A stretch of DNA of 64,000 bases, from the NCBI GenBank assembly GCA_002878375.1, contig NIRF01000003.1, positions 62,001 to 126,000 of the forward strand. Direction: 5' to 3'. Numbering within the stretch: position 1 is the first letter of the stretch; the number at the start of each line of letters is the position of its first letter. Of the stretch, positions 45,526-58,354 are shown in pieces. The position numbers and the translations under genes are program-made. Source of the DNA: Dictyoglomus sp. NZ13-RE01. GTDB taxonomy: Bacteria; Dictyoglomota; Dictyoglomia; Dictyoglomales; Dictyoglomaceae. Below the pieces are notes generated by a model. That model was not told where the DNA came from. It worked only from the letters and a program-made list of their open reading frames with translations, and did no database searches.

Positions 45526-46992
45526 TTAAAAATTATATGTTGCTGAAAACTCTAAGTGCGTTGCTCCCTTATAGGTAATTGAAGAATTTAACAGCAAATT
45601 ATCCTTCTTCCATAACCAATTAAGGGTACCAAGTAAATTTACCTGAATATCATTTATGTTACTTATTTCTCGCCATCTTAAATTACTCTCACCTCCTATT
45701 CCTAAGAACATATAGCTATCCTTAAAGACTGGAAAACCGTAAGAAAGTTTTATATAAAAACCTTCCTTCTCCAAAGCATTGCCGATTATATAATTTACAT
45801 AACCTTGAAGAGATAATATCCTCTCCTCAAGCTCCTCTCCGTAGCTCCAATAACTTTCAAAAGAAAATCCTATATTTGAATAATTCTCTGTAGAGCCTCC
45901 TCCTGCAAATTGAACCATTAAATTTTCCTTATCCCCTTTAGTATATAAATAGTCCCTTTTAACCAGATTATTTCTCTCTAAGGAGAAATCCAGATATTTG
46001 TTTCCATCTTGAAAGTTTAAATTATATCCTATCTCTGCATAAAGGCTATTTGAAAATTCTTTTCTAAAAGATAAAGAAAGATAGCTGTTAGAGACTTTGA
46101 GATTAAAGGGATAATATTGCCATGAAAGAACATATGAAGGTATCCGATCCTTGGATATCATGGTAGAAAAAGAAATCAATCCTAAATTTGAGTTAAAAAG
46201 TTTATAATCCATTAAAAGATTTAATGGAGAAGAGAATGTTAAGTTTACCGAGTTATTATAAAGAGGTTCCAAATAAAGATGAATAATACTCCCATCATTT
46301 TCTATATCAATCTTATAGCTAACTTTTAAGGGGATATTTCTTTTCTCCAAAATCTGGTTCTCCACATCTATCTTATTAACATTAAAATCTCCACCAATCC
46401 TAAGGTCTATCTCTTTTAGTATCTCATATTCCCTCTGATTTTTTGTTTCATAAACAATATCTTTTATGGGTGGAAGCTCTTCCCAATAGAAGTAAAGAAC
46501 ATTATCCTTAAAGGAGAAAGTAGGAGATGTTTTTAGTATATATCCTTTATCTTTATAGAGTTTGATAATTGTCTTAATATCTTCTTCTACATTCTCCTTT
46601 ATGAAAAAACCGCCTTCTTTTGAACCGATTTTATTAAGAATTTCATCAACATTAAGCTGTCTTATGCTTGGAAATTGAATCTTACTAATCACAGGAAATT
46701 CTTTTACCTCAATTATTAATTCATACCCACCATCTAACTTGTTTAGGGAATATTTTACACTTTCAAATATTTTTAATTCCTCAATTTTTTTGATATTTGC
46801 TTCAATATCCTCCAATGTAACCTTCTGAAAGGGCTTTATAGTTAAAAGATCTGATATCTTCGAGTAAGGTGTATATTTTAATCCCTTAAAAACAATTCCC
46901 TGAATAAGATATTCTTCTGCAAAGGCAAAATTTATGATCCCTATTAACAAAACTAAAATAAATATGACTCTTCTCAACTTCTTTCCCTCCAT
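45526..46992 (-). CDS. Miniature Omp85-family protein (three POTRA-like repeats and barrel)
   Basis: The 488 residues start with a signal peptide (RRVIFILVLLIGIINFAFA). Three POTRA-like units follow (YLIQGIVFKGLKYTP, ISKIQFPSIRQLNVDE, IKDIVYETKNQREYE), then about 240 residues of alternating beta-strands ending in Phe (LEFSATYNF), a typical outer-membrane signature. It is too short for a normal 16-strand Omp85 with long loops. ATG at 46992 is used; an earlier GTG lies inside bamA. Confidence 0.75.
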   Translation of the reverse strand: MEGKKLRRVIFILVLLIGIINFAFAEEYLIQGIVFKGLKYTPYSKISDLLTIKPFQKVTLEDIEANIKKIEELKIFESVKYSLNKLDGGYELIIEVKEFPVISKIQFPSIRQLNVDEILNKIGSKEGGFFIKENVEEDIKTIIKLYKDKGYILKTSPTFSFKDNVLYFYWEELPPIKDIVYETKNQREYEILKEIDLRIGGDFNVNKIDVENQILEKRNIPLKVSYKIDIENDGSIIHLYLEPLYNNSVNLTFSSPLNLLMDYKLFNSNLGLISFSTMISKDRIPSYVLSWQYYPFNLKVSNSYLSLSFRKEFSNSLYAEIGYNLNFQDGNKYLDFSLERNNLVKRDYLYTKGDKENLMVQFAGGGSTENYSNIGFSFESYWSYGEELEERILSLQGYVNYIIGNALEKEGFYIKLSYGFPVFKDSYMFLGIGGESNLRWREISNINDIQVNLLGTLNWLWKKDNLLLNSSITYKGATHLEFSATYNF

Positions 46993-46994
46993 TC

Positions 46995-49871
46995 TTAAAA
47001 AACATCTCCAAAACTGAAGTGAACTCTCCACTTAGTATTAGGATCAGCAGGATCTTGACCAAAATTGTATCCAAAGTCAAGCCTTATAGGTATAAGTATA
47101 GTCTCGTATCTCAATCCTAACCCAACTCCTGTATAAAGCTTAATATCATTAAAAGAACTTAAAGATTTCAAATTAAAGGTGCCTCCAGAATCTAAAAAGG
47201 CAACTCCATAAAGCCCACTTCCCAGTGGCATTCTATACTGCAGATTAAATAAAACATAAGAATCTCCAGAAAATTCATTATCCAAATAACCTCTTATGGA
47301 ATTTGCCCCTCCAAGAGTAAAAAACTCTGTGGAGGGAATGTCTCCTTCCGAAAGACCTATAGATGCCTTCAGAGATAAAACTTGCCTATCCTTCATTTGA
47401 GAGATGGTCAAGGCATTTATATTTGTTAAAGGAATATGCCACTGAAACTCACCTTGGTACTTAGCAAAATTAGAGGCACTACCTCCCCCTGCAAATTCTA
47501 TAGTTAGTGAAGACCTCGTCCCTTGGGTTGGACTTAATATAAAGTCTCTTGTATCCCTGGAAACACTTAACATAACACTTGCTATATTTGTATGGGTATA
47601 TGTAGCACCTAAGTATGTCTGCCACACATCCTCATATTTAAAGCCCAATCCTAAATTTATAGATCTTCCCAATGGATAATAGAAGGAAAAGCTTCCTCCT
47701 GTTCTCTCTTCATCCAAACTTTTCGTTCCCTCTTCGGTGGTAACACTTACTGTAGATTTTTTATCATAGATATCTAATTCAAAATTATTTTTACTTCCCA
47801 AGAACCATGGGTCATTAAACTTCAACGTGTAGTTTGCTTTTGCCCCACCAGATAGCAAGAAATTAAAGGATAATTTTTGAGCCTTTCCAAGAAAATTATC
47901 TTCTCTGTACTCAATAAAACCATAAAGTCCTGAAGAGCTTGAATAGCCCCCACCAAAATTTATAGATCCTGTCAATTTTTCTTTTGCTACATATATAACC
48001 TTAATCTTATCTTCATCAGAACCCTGCTCAAGCCTTATCGCTACATCATCAAATACTCCAGTATTATATATGTTCTGCAAATCCTGCTTCACCCTCTCCC
48101 AATTGAAAGGTGCTCCAATCTTTAAAGATATCTCTCTTCTTACCACATTTTCTTCCGTTGGTCTCCTCAAAAATGCCATAAAACCAAGAACAGATGTTTC
48201 TGTGGTCTTTTGTATCTCAACCTTAATATCTTCCACTATATACTCTTTAAATATCAAGGTTAACTCACCATCCACAAATTTGAACTCTTTAAGGGTAGTA
48301 AAAACAAACCCTATATTTTGCAAATATTTTTGTATATTTTCAAAATCTTGGCGCAATAAAGAATAGTTGATTGGCATGCCCTCTTTAACCTGCATAATTT
48401 TCTTTATATTTTCGGAAGGAATGCTCTGAAGTCCTTCAAAGGATATTCTCTTAACTTGAGGATTCTCTTTAAACTCAAAAGTAAGTTTTACACCATCCCC
48501 CATTATATCTTTCTTAACATTAACACTCTCAAAGAAGCCAGAGCCTTCTAATTTCTTTATCTGCTCCTTTATCATCTCATCATTTATAAAGTCCCCTATT
48601 TTTAAAGTTATATAATCCTTTAAAGATTCAGGCTTAATCAGATTGAGACCTTCAAAATTAACCTCCAAAAGGATAGGGTTTTCTTTAACTTTAAAGGTAA
48701 CATAGACTCCAGAAACACTACTTATCTTTTTAACCTCAACACTCTCAAAATATGGGGAATTAAGAAGCAAACTCTTTTTCTCCTCTAAAAATTTATCACT
48801 ATAAAATTCCCTACCCCTTAAAGCCAACATCTTTAATATATTCTCTTTCGACAAATTTCTATTTCCTTCTATGAAAACTGCAAGAATAATAGGATTTTCC
48901 TTAAACTTTAAATTAACTACTACATTTTCGACATTGTCACTAATATCCCAATCTACTCTCTCAAAATATCCAGTATTTAGTAACTTATTCTCCCAAACCT
49001 CTTTTAAATAATCTGAATAAAATAACTTTTCTTCTGGTTTAATTTTATTTTCAACAATTTCCCCCTTAATGCCTAATACATTTCTGACTTCATCTATCTT
49101 TACATTATTTAAGCCATATATGTTTATTTCGGAGATTAATGGATTTTCTACAAAATAGAAGGATACATATGCATATCCTTTATCTTCTGTTAAAGAGTAA
49201 TCTACCTTAGAGAATAAACCACTCTCTTCTAAGTTTTTCTTTTTTTCATCTAATATGGAAGATGAAATGAAATCATCCACTTTAAGATTTATAATACCTT
49301 CTACTTTTTCCTTAGATACATTTTTGAGACCAAAGTAATCTAAACGCTTAATAATTGGCATTTCTTTAAAAATAAAGTTTAATAAAATTCCACTCTCTGT
49401 ATTCTCCTCTTGAATATCTATATCCTCAAAAAAGCCTGTTTCAAGAAAGGCTTTTCTTTGATCCCAAATCTTCTTTTCTGTTGTCCATCCAATATTAGGA
49501 AGAAATAAAGATTTACTTAATGTATTTACATCCACCTTACTTAATCCTAAAAATCTAATCCCTGATATCCAGATTAAAAATGGGGTTTCTACAAGTTGAA
49601 AAGAAAGCTCAATGCCGTCCTTTGTGGAATTTTTAATTACATTTACAGATAAGAAAAATCCTGTATTTTCTAATCTCTTTTTCAAATCTTCCAACTTTCC
49701 GTCATCTATAGTATCTCCTACCTTTATCCCTATAATCTTCAAAATCTCATCCCTACTAATTTTCTGATTTCCCTCAATAATTATTCCAGAAACTTTATAT
49801 GTAGCCTGCTGTGAATATATTACATTTATCAGAAAAACACTGATTAAGATTATAAACACAAACTTTTTCAA
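46995..49871 (-). CDS. bamA: Outer-membrane protein assembly factor BamA with eight POTRA domains
   Basis: The 958 residues begin with a signal peptide (KKFVFIILISVFLINVIYS). Eight POTRA units lie at about 24-97, 98-172, 173-243, 244-326, 327-399, 400-471, 472-544 and 545-632, each ending in a TGFF/SGFFESV-like turn and a KENP-type strand. A C-terminal barrel follows, with GGANSIRGY as the VRGF/Y-type lid motif and a final Phe. Usual BamA has five POTRA. Start is TTG after AAGGATGGTGAT; an ATG at 49904 would overlap tamB and displace the signal. Confidence 0.92.
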   Translation of the reverse strand: MKKFVFIILISVFLINVIYSQQATYKVSGIIIEGNQKISRDEILKIIGIKVGDTIDDGKLEDLKKRLENTGFFLSVNVIKNSTKDGIELSFQLVETPFLIWISGIRFLGLSKVDVNTLSKSLFLPNIGWTTEKKIWDQRKAFLETGFFEDIDIQEENTESGILLNFIFKEMPIIKRLDYFGLKNVSKEKVEGIINLKVDDFISSSILDEKKKNLEESGLFSKVDYSLTEDKGYAYVSFYFVENPLISEINIYGLNNVKIDEVRNVLGIKGEIVENKIKPEEKLFYSDYLKEVWENKLLNTGYFERVDWDISDNVENVVVNLKFKENPIILAVFIEGNRNLSKENILKMLALRGREFYSDKFLEEKKSLLLNSPYFESVEVKKISSVSGVYVTFKVKENPILLEVNFEGLNLIKPESLKDYITLKIGDFINDEMIKEQIKKLEGSGFFESVNVKKDIMGDGVKLTFEFKENPQVKRISFEGLQSIPSENIKKIMQVKEGMPINYSLLRQDFENIQKYLQNIGFVFTTLKEFKFVDGELTLIFKEYIVEDIKVEIQKTTETSVLGFMAFLRRPTEENVVRREISLKIGAPFNWERVKQDLQNIYNTGVFDDVAIRLEQGSDEDKIKVIYVAKEKLTGSINFGGGYSSSSGLYGFIEYREDNFLGKAQKLSFNFLLSGGAKANYTLKFNDPWFLGSKNNFELDIYDKKSTVSVTTEEGTKSLDEERTGGSFSFYYPLGRSINLGLGFKYEDVWQTYLGATYTHTNIASVMLSVSRDTRDFILSPTQGTRSSLTIEFAGGGSASNFAKYQGEFQWHIPLTNINALTISQMKDRQVLSLKASIGLSEGDIPSTEFFTLGGANSIRGYLDNEFSGDSYVLFNLQYRMPLGSGLYGVAFLDSGGTFNLKSLSSFNDIKLYTGVGLGLRYETILIPIRLDFGYNFGQDPADPNTKWRVHFSFGDVF

Positions 49872-49887
49872 AATATCACCATCCTTT

Positions 49888-52800
49888 CTAAAATTTAACC
49901 CCATATTGGAAAGAGAAGAAGTTAACTCCCTCTGTATTAAGCCATTTTATATTTAATCCACTTCTAAGTAAATATTCTAACTCCCACCCAGAAAAACTTC
50001 CTTTTTCAAGAGAATAATCTAACCTGAATATTATATTATCAGATAATTTTTTTTCAAAGGTTATTTTACTGAAGGTAGGTATGAAATAACTTAGATTGTA
50101 TTGTACTTTAATAGATTCCAAATTTAAAACCCTACTTATCTCGGAGAATAATGGACTAATAAGATACTCTATTAAAGTAGAACTAATAATATTTTGAACC
50201 CCAATAGGAATATTTTCAAGAAAAGAGTATAAAGGAAAGGTCTCCTCCTTAGCAAAAGTCAATCTCTCCTGTCCTAAAAGAAGAAAGAGAATCTCTTTCA
50301 ATGATAAAGGAGGATCAGAGGTAAAGTTTATAGATGATTGTCCCATAAATCCATATCCTGTTAAATAAACTACGTAATTTTGAATGGTTGTTTTTGCCAT
50401 AATTTCCCAAATATTCTCTGTATAACTTAAACCTAAAAATTTAATGTACCCTGAATAAATAGAAAAATTCCTATTTACTATATTGATATTTCCTTTTGAA
50501 AAATCAATTTTTCCTAATAGTAATGGTTTTGATAGATCTCCCGATACATATACTCCCCCCTTTAAACTCAAGCTAAGCCCCATATCAGGAAGGTAAAAGA
50601 CTACATTGTCACCTAAATTCAAATTTAGTGACAGACGAATCTTTGGAAGCAAAGTTTCTTCTCCTTTTGTCTCCTGTTTTGGTATAGACAATACCGCATT
50701 ATAGAGGGTTACATCTCCCTTTACTATTGGACTCTTAAGATCACTAATATTTATATCTCCATCGAAATATGATTTTGCCAGATCTGGTACATTAAGGACT
50801 AAGTTCTTTATCTTTAAATTTACATCTAAATTAGGATATATAAAGCCAGTTCCTGAAACTTTTGAAGAGGCAAAAGGAATATCAAGCTTTTCTAATTTAA
50901 TATTACTACCATCTGCTTCTATTCCAAAGCCCAAAGAATTGACTTTTTGCATTATATAAACGAACTCTAAAGGCTCAGAGAAATCAATATTTCCCTCTAA
51001 ATTCCATTTAGAAAGATTCCCTTCTATTTTTATACTTACTTTTCCTTTCTCAATATTCTTAGCTATTTGAGAAGGAATAATATAGGTTAAAAATTCAGTA
51101 TTATCAAATTTTAATGACAAATCAAAATTATCCCCTTTTATAAATCCAGAAATTACACCCATTGCCATATCTCTGATAGTGCCATTTAATAAATATCCAT
51201 CATTACCTTGAAAAATATTAGCATTAATCACTAAATTTCTATTTAAGTTAAATAGATTCAAAACAGAAATTAAATTTCCATCTTTAATGGCAAAAGAAGC
51301 TAAATTAACAATTCCCCCAAAGATTCCAGAAATCTCAGGCAAATTAATAATCCTAAGCATTTCTAAAGGAACATTTCGTAAAACTAAAGTACCTTTTCCT
51401 TGTGCATCTAAATCAATTTTAATATTCCCATCCTTTTCAAAATTGAAAGTGCCTTTTAATAAGTCTTTATCTTTTAAATTCATTAGAATATTACCCCTTA
51501 TAAGCTTCGGAATCTTTGTTTCCTTACTCTCAAGCTCTACAACCATTTTTTTATAATCTACACTACCTTTCCATAAGCTATCCATCATAGGATATTTAGA
51601 AGAAGATAACTTTAAGTCAAAGAGAAAATCTTCCTGAACTTCTCCTCTTAACTGCCATAAAAACTCCCAAAGCTCACCTTTAACATTTAGACTTAATTTG
51701 TCTTTATAAATTCCGTCTAAGGATAAATTCTTTATAGAAAGGTTAGTGAAATTTATCTCATCAGAAGAAAGGTTAAAAACTATCTCAGAGGGTAAGAATT
51801 GAATATTTAAATCTTTAACTATGCCTTTTAAACCACTAACTATATTATTCTTTTCAAGATTTATATTCTTTCCTATTATGTTTAATTTATTACTATAATA
51901 TTCTCCTTTTATTTCCCCCTCCCATATATTTCCAGAAATAGAAATGTGATCTATTTCTCCGCCCAAATTAACAATACCTAAATCTGAGTTCTCATATGAT
52001 ATCTTTATAAATCCATCCAAATACTTGAAATAATTTAAGGAAAGAATAGAAGATAATCTAAGCTTATCAAAAAGTAAAAATTCTATTTTTTCGAAATGAA
52101 GTCCGTTATTAACTGTTCCAAGAATACTTAAGTTTCCTATATTTACTCCTTTAAAAACTAACTTCTCCGAATTTATTTTAAAACCTATGTCTTTATCTAA
52201 GATTATCTCTCCATCAAGTTTACCATTAATCTCTTTTATAAGAGAATTAATACTTAATCCGATTAAATAGATAGCGCCAGAATTATTAGAAAGATTGTAA
52301 TTTCCCTTGATACTTCCCCCAAGAATCTCTCCACTTATGTAAACATTCTCATCTTTCCAATCAAAATCTAATTCTCCAATACTAATATCTTCATAGCATA
52401 AATCCTTCAGTCTTAAAGAATTTTTTAAATCGAATATAAATTGAGCTTTTATTGGGAAAGAGCCATATATTAAAGTTACTTCTCCATTCATATTTTCTTC
52501 CTTTAGAGTTCCCAAAATATTTATACTAAAGATATCTCCCATATATTTAGCCTTTAAAATGCCATTAAAGGATAAATCATCATTGATATTTAATGTTAGC
52601 TCTTCAAGTTCATTAATTAAATTTTTAGCATAGATAAAAGCCCTCCACTTCCAATTCTCACCTAAGACTTCAATATCAAAAATCCTTCCAGAGGATGTGG
52701 ATGAAAATCTCCCTTTTATGTTCCCAAGATTATTAAATTCTAATTTTCCTCTAAAATCATTTAATATAATATTTCCTATCTTTATAAAATTATTTCTGGA

Positions 52801-54747
52801 AGTAATTTCGCCCTTCCAATCATTCATATCTCCTTTTACAGAAAAGATAAGGGGAATACTTACTCCACTGTCAATAATTATGTTCCCTTTCAGATCTATC
52901 TTTTTCTCCGCAACATTCAAAATACCATTTCCAGCTAAATAATTTCTACCAATCTTTGCACTTACACTCCTTATAAGAATTTGAGATAGATTATTCCCTG
53001 ATAAAAATAGATTTACCCTCTCAAAAGAAAGACCATTATATTTTATATCTCTTCCAGCAATACTTGCTTCTATATATGGCTCTTTTAAAATATTTCCTTT
53101 TACCCTTACCTCTCCAAATAGATTCCCATTTAAATTCTCCATCTGTAATAAAGTGTTTGGAATAGATATTTTTAAGTTTGCGTTTTCAAATTCTGGATCA
53201 CATACTCCTGAAATGAAAAATGGGTTGAAAGGAGTGATTAACTTTCCAGAAACTTTATAATTCCCAAAGAAATAAGTTAGATTTAAAAAGAGATCAAAAG
53301 AATAACCATAAAGATTTATTCCACTACCCTTTATATTTACTTCTTTGAGGAAAAAAAAATTTAGATCAGATTCTCCTTCTACAGAGAAATCAACTTTTTC
53401 CGCAGAATACTCTCCTAATTTACCATTTTGTAAAGTTCCAGTTAAAAGGAGTTTCCAAGTTTTTTCGCCACTACCTTTCAAGCTAAAATTAGCAATTCCT
53501 TCTATAGGGGGTAAATTAAAAGATTTTGCAATATTTTGGATTGGTATATTCTCTCCATTCAATAATAATTCCCCTTTTTGCTTATCCATGTTGTAGGTAA
53601 GCTTTCCAGTCATTTTACCGCCTAAAAATAATGCGGAAAGGTCTAAGTTTAGGTTTGGTAATGTTGAAGAGGAAGTAATATCAAGGGTATCAAAGGATAA
53701 TCTAAAAATCTCACCATTTTTTACACTAATTTTCCCCAATATACTTGGTGTCTCATATTTTCCCTCTATTTTAAAACTGCCATTTCCAATTCCTTTTAAT
53801 CCAAAATTATTAGATAAATATTTTTCATCAATATTAGAGATATCTAAATTTTTGATATTCAAATCTAAGAGTAGATCAGGTGTAAATCTACCTGATAAAT
53901 TGATTTCAGATGTCTCCCAATACCCTTGCCCATTCTTAAGAATGATATTATTTTTATCAATTACAATATTAGCAGTAATCTTTTTAATAGAAAGATTAAA
54001 ATCCTTTAATGATATGGTTGTATCCTGGATAGATAAGTTTCCATTCACATACCATTCTGCACCTTTTCCTGCTATTGAAAGACTTCCTGTAAAAGTACCA
54101 TCCTCGGTAACAAAAAGATCTGGCAAAAATAAATGCGCCCAATCTTTTGCCTTTGCATTTTTAAAACTAAAATTCAAAACTCCCGAACTTTCTGAGAAAT
54201 TATAGGTTCCTTGACTGGACAAAGTTTCTTTAGAAGAGGTAGATGTTGCAGTATAGGAAATAACTTGGTTCTTATAATTAAACTCTCCACTCACATTAGA
54301 AACATTCGTTTCTTTTTTTGTCTTTATATCTCTAACTATTACGACGCCTTCTTTTACCTTAGCCCTTATTTCAATATTAATAGTAGAGGTAGAAGTGCCA
54401 CCACTTATATTTCCAAGACCAGGTATTTCTGGAAAAACCCATTCCCCTTTTTCATTATGAATTATAATTATCTTTGGCTTTGTTAATTCTAAATTAATAG
54501 GAGAAAGCTTTAGGACATTTTCCACAGAGACTCCTACATTGGCAAGAAATATTCTATTTCCAATACTCAAATCTCCTGCATATATCTTATTTGGAAATAC
54601 AAACCTTACATCTCCACATTTAACGCTTCCCCCAAAAGTCTTCTCAAGAGCATATTTAATTATAATTCTTCCCCATAAAGGAGAAGTTAAAAGAAGTACT
54701 CCAAATAGAAATAAAAATACACTTAAGATAGTAAGAAGTTTTTTCAC
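49888..54747 (-). CDS. tamB: TamB-family translocation/lipid-transport protein (DUF490)
   Basis: The 1619 residues have an N-terminal membrane anchor (LLTILSVFLFLFGVLLLTS). A very long stretch of short amphipathic beta-strands follows, as in AsmA-like bridge proteins. The C-terminal DUF490 domain (INFTSDPPLSLKEILFLLLGQ) ends in Phe. It probably spans the periplasm as a lipid-conducting groove and works with the Omp85 proteins next to it. Confidence 0.9.
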   Translation of the reverse strand: MKKLLTILSVFLFLFGVLLLTSPLWGRIIIKYALEKTFGGSVKCGDVRFVFPNKIYAGDLSIGNRIFLANVGVSVENVLKLSPINLELTKPKIIIIHNEKGEWVFPEIPGLGNISGGTSTSTINIEIRAKVKEGVVIVRDIKTKKETNVSNVSGEFNYKNQVISYTATSTSSKETLSSQGTYNFSESSGVLNFSFKNAKAKDWAHLFLPDLFVTEDGTFTGSLSIAGKGAEWYVNGNLSIQDTTISLKDFNLSIKKITANIVIDKNNIILKNGQGYWETSEINLSGRFTPDLLLDLNIKNLDISNIDEKYLSNNFGLKGIGNGSFKIEGKYETPSILGKISVKNGEIFRLSFDTLDITSSSTLPNLNLDLSALFLGGKMTGKLTYNMDKQKGELLLNGENIPIQNIAKSFNLPPIEGIANFSLKGSGEKTWKLLLTGTLQNGKLGEYSAEKVDFSVEGESDLNFFFLKEVNIKGSGINLYGYSFDLFLNLTYFFGNYKVSGKLITPFNPFFISGVCDPEFENANLKISIPNTLLQMENLNGNLFGEVRVKGNILKEPYIEASIAGRDIKYNGLSFERVNLFLSGNNLSQILIRSVSAKIGRNYLAGNGILNVAEKKIDLKGNIIIDSGVSIPLIFSVKGDMNDWKGEITSRNNFIKIGNIILNDFRGKLEFNNLGNIKGRFSSTSSGRIFDIEVLGENWKWRAFIYAKNLINELEELTLNINDDLSFNGILKAKYMGDIFSINILGTLKEENMNGEVTLIYGSFPIKAQFIFDLKNSLRLKDLCYEDISIGELDFDWKDENVYISGEILGGSIKGNYNLSNNSGAIYLIGLSINSLIKEINGKLDGEIILDKDIGFKINSEKLVFKGVNIGNLSILGTVNNGLHFEKIEFLLFDKLRLSSILSLNYFKYLDGFIKISYENSDLGIVNLGGEIDHISISGNIWEGEIKGEYYSNKLNIIGKNINLEKNNIVSGLKGIVKDLNIQFLPSEIVFNLSSDEINFTNLSIKNLSLDGIYKDKLSLNVKGELWEFLWQLRGEVQEDFLFDLKLSSSKYPMMDSLWKGSVDYKKMVVELESKETKIPKLIRGNILMNLKDKDLLKGTFNFEKDGNIKIDLDAQGKGTLVLRNVPLEMLRIINLPEISGIFGGIVNLASFAIKDGNLISVLNLFNLNRNLVINANIFQGNDGYLLNGTIRDMAMGVISGFIKGDNFDLSLKFDNTEFLTYIIPSQIAKNIEKGKVSIKIEGNLSKWNLEGNIDFSEPLEFVYIMQKVNSLGFGIEADGSNIKLEKLDIPFASSKVSGTGFIYPNLDVNLKIKNLVLNVPDLAKSYFDGDINISDLKSPIVKGDVTLYNAVLSIPKQETKGEETLLPKIRLSLNLNLGDNVVFYLPDMGLSLSLKGGVYVSGDLSKPLLLGKIDFSKGNINIVNRNFSIYSGYIKFLGLSYTENIWEIMAKTTIQNYVVYLTGYGFMGQSSINFTSDPPLSLKEILFLLLGQERLTFAKEETFPLYSFLENIPIGVQNIISSTLIEYLISPLFSEISRVLNLESIKVQYNLSYFIPTFSKITFEKKLSDNIIFRLDYSLEKGSFSGWELEYLLRSGLNIKWLNTEGVNFFSFQYGVKF

Positions 54748-56012
54748 TCTTTTCTTACCCTCCTAATTTTTGCCCCTAAAGCATTTAATTCTTCATCTAA
54801 CCTCACATATCCTCTATCTATATGCTCTCCTGCATCTATAACTTCGGTCTCTCCTTGTGCACATAATCCTGCTATAACTAAAGCAGCTCCAGCTCTTAAG
54901 TCTGTTGCCTCAACTGGTGCTCCCAAAAGTTTTGGAACTCCTTGTATAAAAGCAGTTCTTCCTTCTATACTAATTTTTGCACCCAATCTCAATAACTCAC
55001 CTACATGTGAAAATCTATTTTCAAATATATTTTCTACAATGACACTATTTCCCTGAGCAAGACATGCAAAAACCATAATTTGAGGCTGTAAATCAGTTGG
55101 AAAGCCTGGATATGGCATTGTATTAATCTCAATTCCTTTCCATTCCTTTGCCCCTTTAACTAATACTTCATTTCCCAAGACCTTTATTGTATCAACTCCT
55201 GCCTCCTTTAACTTTACTAACAAACTTTGAATATGTTCAATCTCGACATTCTTAATCAAAATTTCCTTGCCAATCATCACTCCCGTTATTATAAAGGTAC
55301 CTGCCGCTATTCTATCAGGTATTACCTTATAATAATCAATACTTTTTAATTTTTCCCTTCCCACAATATGTATAGTTGAAGTTCCTAATCCTTCTATCTC
55401 TGCACCTAATAATTTTAAAAAATTCCCTAAATCAACAACTTCTGGCTCACAAGCTGCGTTCTCAATAATAGTTTCACCCTTAGCCAAAACTGCTCCCATC
55501 ATAATATTTCTTGTAGCTCCCACACTTGGCTTGTCCAAATATATTTTTGCACCCTTCAACCCCTTTTTTGCTCTGGCATGTACAAAACCACTTTCTACAT
55601 TTATTTCTGCACCCAAATTTTCAAAGCCTTTTATGTGTAAATCTACAGGTCTTATGCCAATTCTACATCCTCCAGGATATGGGATCTTTGCCTCTCCAAA
55701 CCTGGCTAAAAGTGGACCTAAGATCTCAAAGGAAGCTCTCATTTTTGATACTAATTCATAAGGTGCCTCAAAGGATTTAGGCTCTCCTCTTATAGTTACC
55801 TTTTGGTCATCAATAACTACTTCTTTCCCTAATAGCCTCAAAATTTCTGCCATCGTTAGAATATCATTTACTGGGGGAACATCATCTAAAATGACTTCAT
55901 CATCTAATAATAGAGATGCAGCCATTATTGGAAGAGAAGCATTTTTGCTCCCAGATACTCTAATCTCTCCTTTTAACTTATGTCCACCTTCTATAATAAA
56001 ACTGTCTCCCAA
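54744..56012 (-). CDS. murA: UDP-N-acetylglucosamine 1-carboxyvinyltransferase
   Basis: The 422-residue enzyme has the active-site Cys116 in PGGCRIG, GSKNASLP with Lys23, and VRLDEELNALGAK near the end. It makes the first committed peptidoglycan precursor. The TTG at 56012 is preferred: it follows GGGAGG by 5 bases and gives the family start GDSFIIEGG. An ATG at 56060 lies inside upp. The Cys makes it sensitive in principle to fosfomycin. Confidence 0.94.
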   Translation of the reverse strand: MGDSFIIEGGHKLKGEIRVSGSKNASLPIMAASLLLDDEVILDDVPPVNDILTMAEILRLLGKEVVIDDQKVTIRGEPKSFEAPYELVSKMRASFEILGPLLARFGEAKIPYPGGCRIGIRPVDLHIKGFENLGAEINVESGFVHARAKKGLKGAKIYLDKPSVGATRNIMMGAVLAKGETIIENAACEPEVVDLGNFLKLLGAEIEGLGTSTIHIVGREKLKSIDYYKVIPDRIAAGTFIITGVMIGKEILIKNVEIEHIQSLLVKLKEAGVDTIKVLGNEVLVKGAKEWKGIEINTMPYPGFPTDLQPQIMVFACLAQGNSVIVENIFENRFSHVGELLRLGAKISIEGRTAFIQGVPKLLGAPVEATDLRAGAALVIAGLCAQGETEVIDAGEHIDRGYVRLDEELNALGAKIRRVRKE

Positions 56013-56028
56013 AGGAGCCTCCCTTCCT

Positions 56029-57904
<1,876 letters not shown>

Positions 57905-57908
<4 letters not shown>

Positions 57909-58351
57909 AATAACTCCTCCTCATACTTTGAGATTTTTTGCAGTCTTAATTTATGTCTTCCACCTGAAAATTCAGTATTCAACCAAACCCTCACAATTTC
58001 TTTAGCTAAATCTTTTCCTAATATTCTTCCCCCTAAAGCTAAAATATTTGCATCATTATGTTCTCTACTCATTCTTGCCTCATAAGGATCTCTACAGAGA
58101 GCAGCTCTAATACCCTTTACTTTATTTGCAACTATACTCATACCAATTCCTGTTCCACATATTAGTATGCCTTTATCAAAACCACCCTTTGCAACAGCTT
58201 TTGCAACCAAAATTGCATAATCCGGATAATCCGCCCTCTCAGGAGAGTAAGTCCCAAAATCATGATAACTAATATTCCATTCCTCCAACCACTTCTTAAG
58301 TTCCTCTTTTAACTCATATCCAGCATGATCTGAACCTATTGCTATCTTCAT
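57905..58351 (-). CDS. rpiB: Ribose 5-phosphate isomerase B
   Basis: The 148 residues have [10 protein letters not shown] with D8-H9, the catalytic C65 in [10 protein letters not shown], and [14 protein letters not shown]. It links ribulose and ribose 5-phosphates for nucleotide synthesis, next to upp and glyA. Confidence 0.95.
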
Positions 58352-58354
58352 AAA

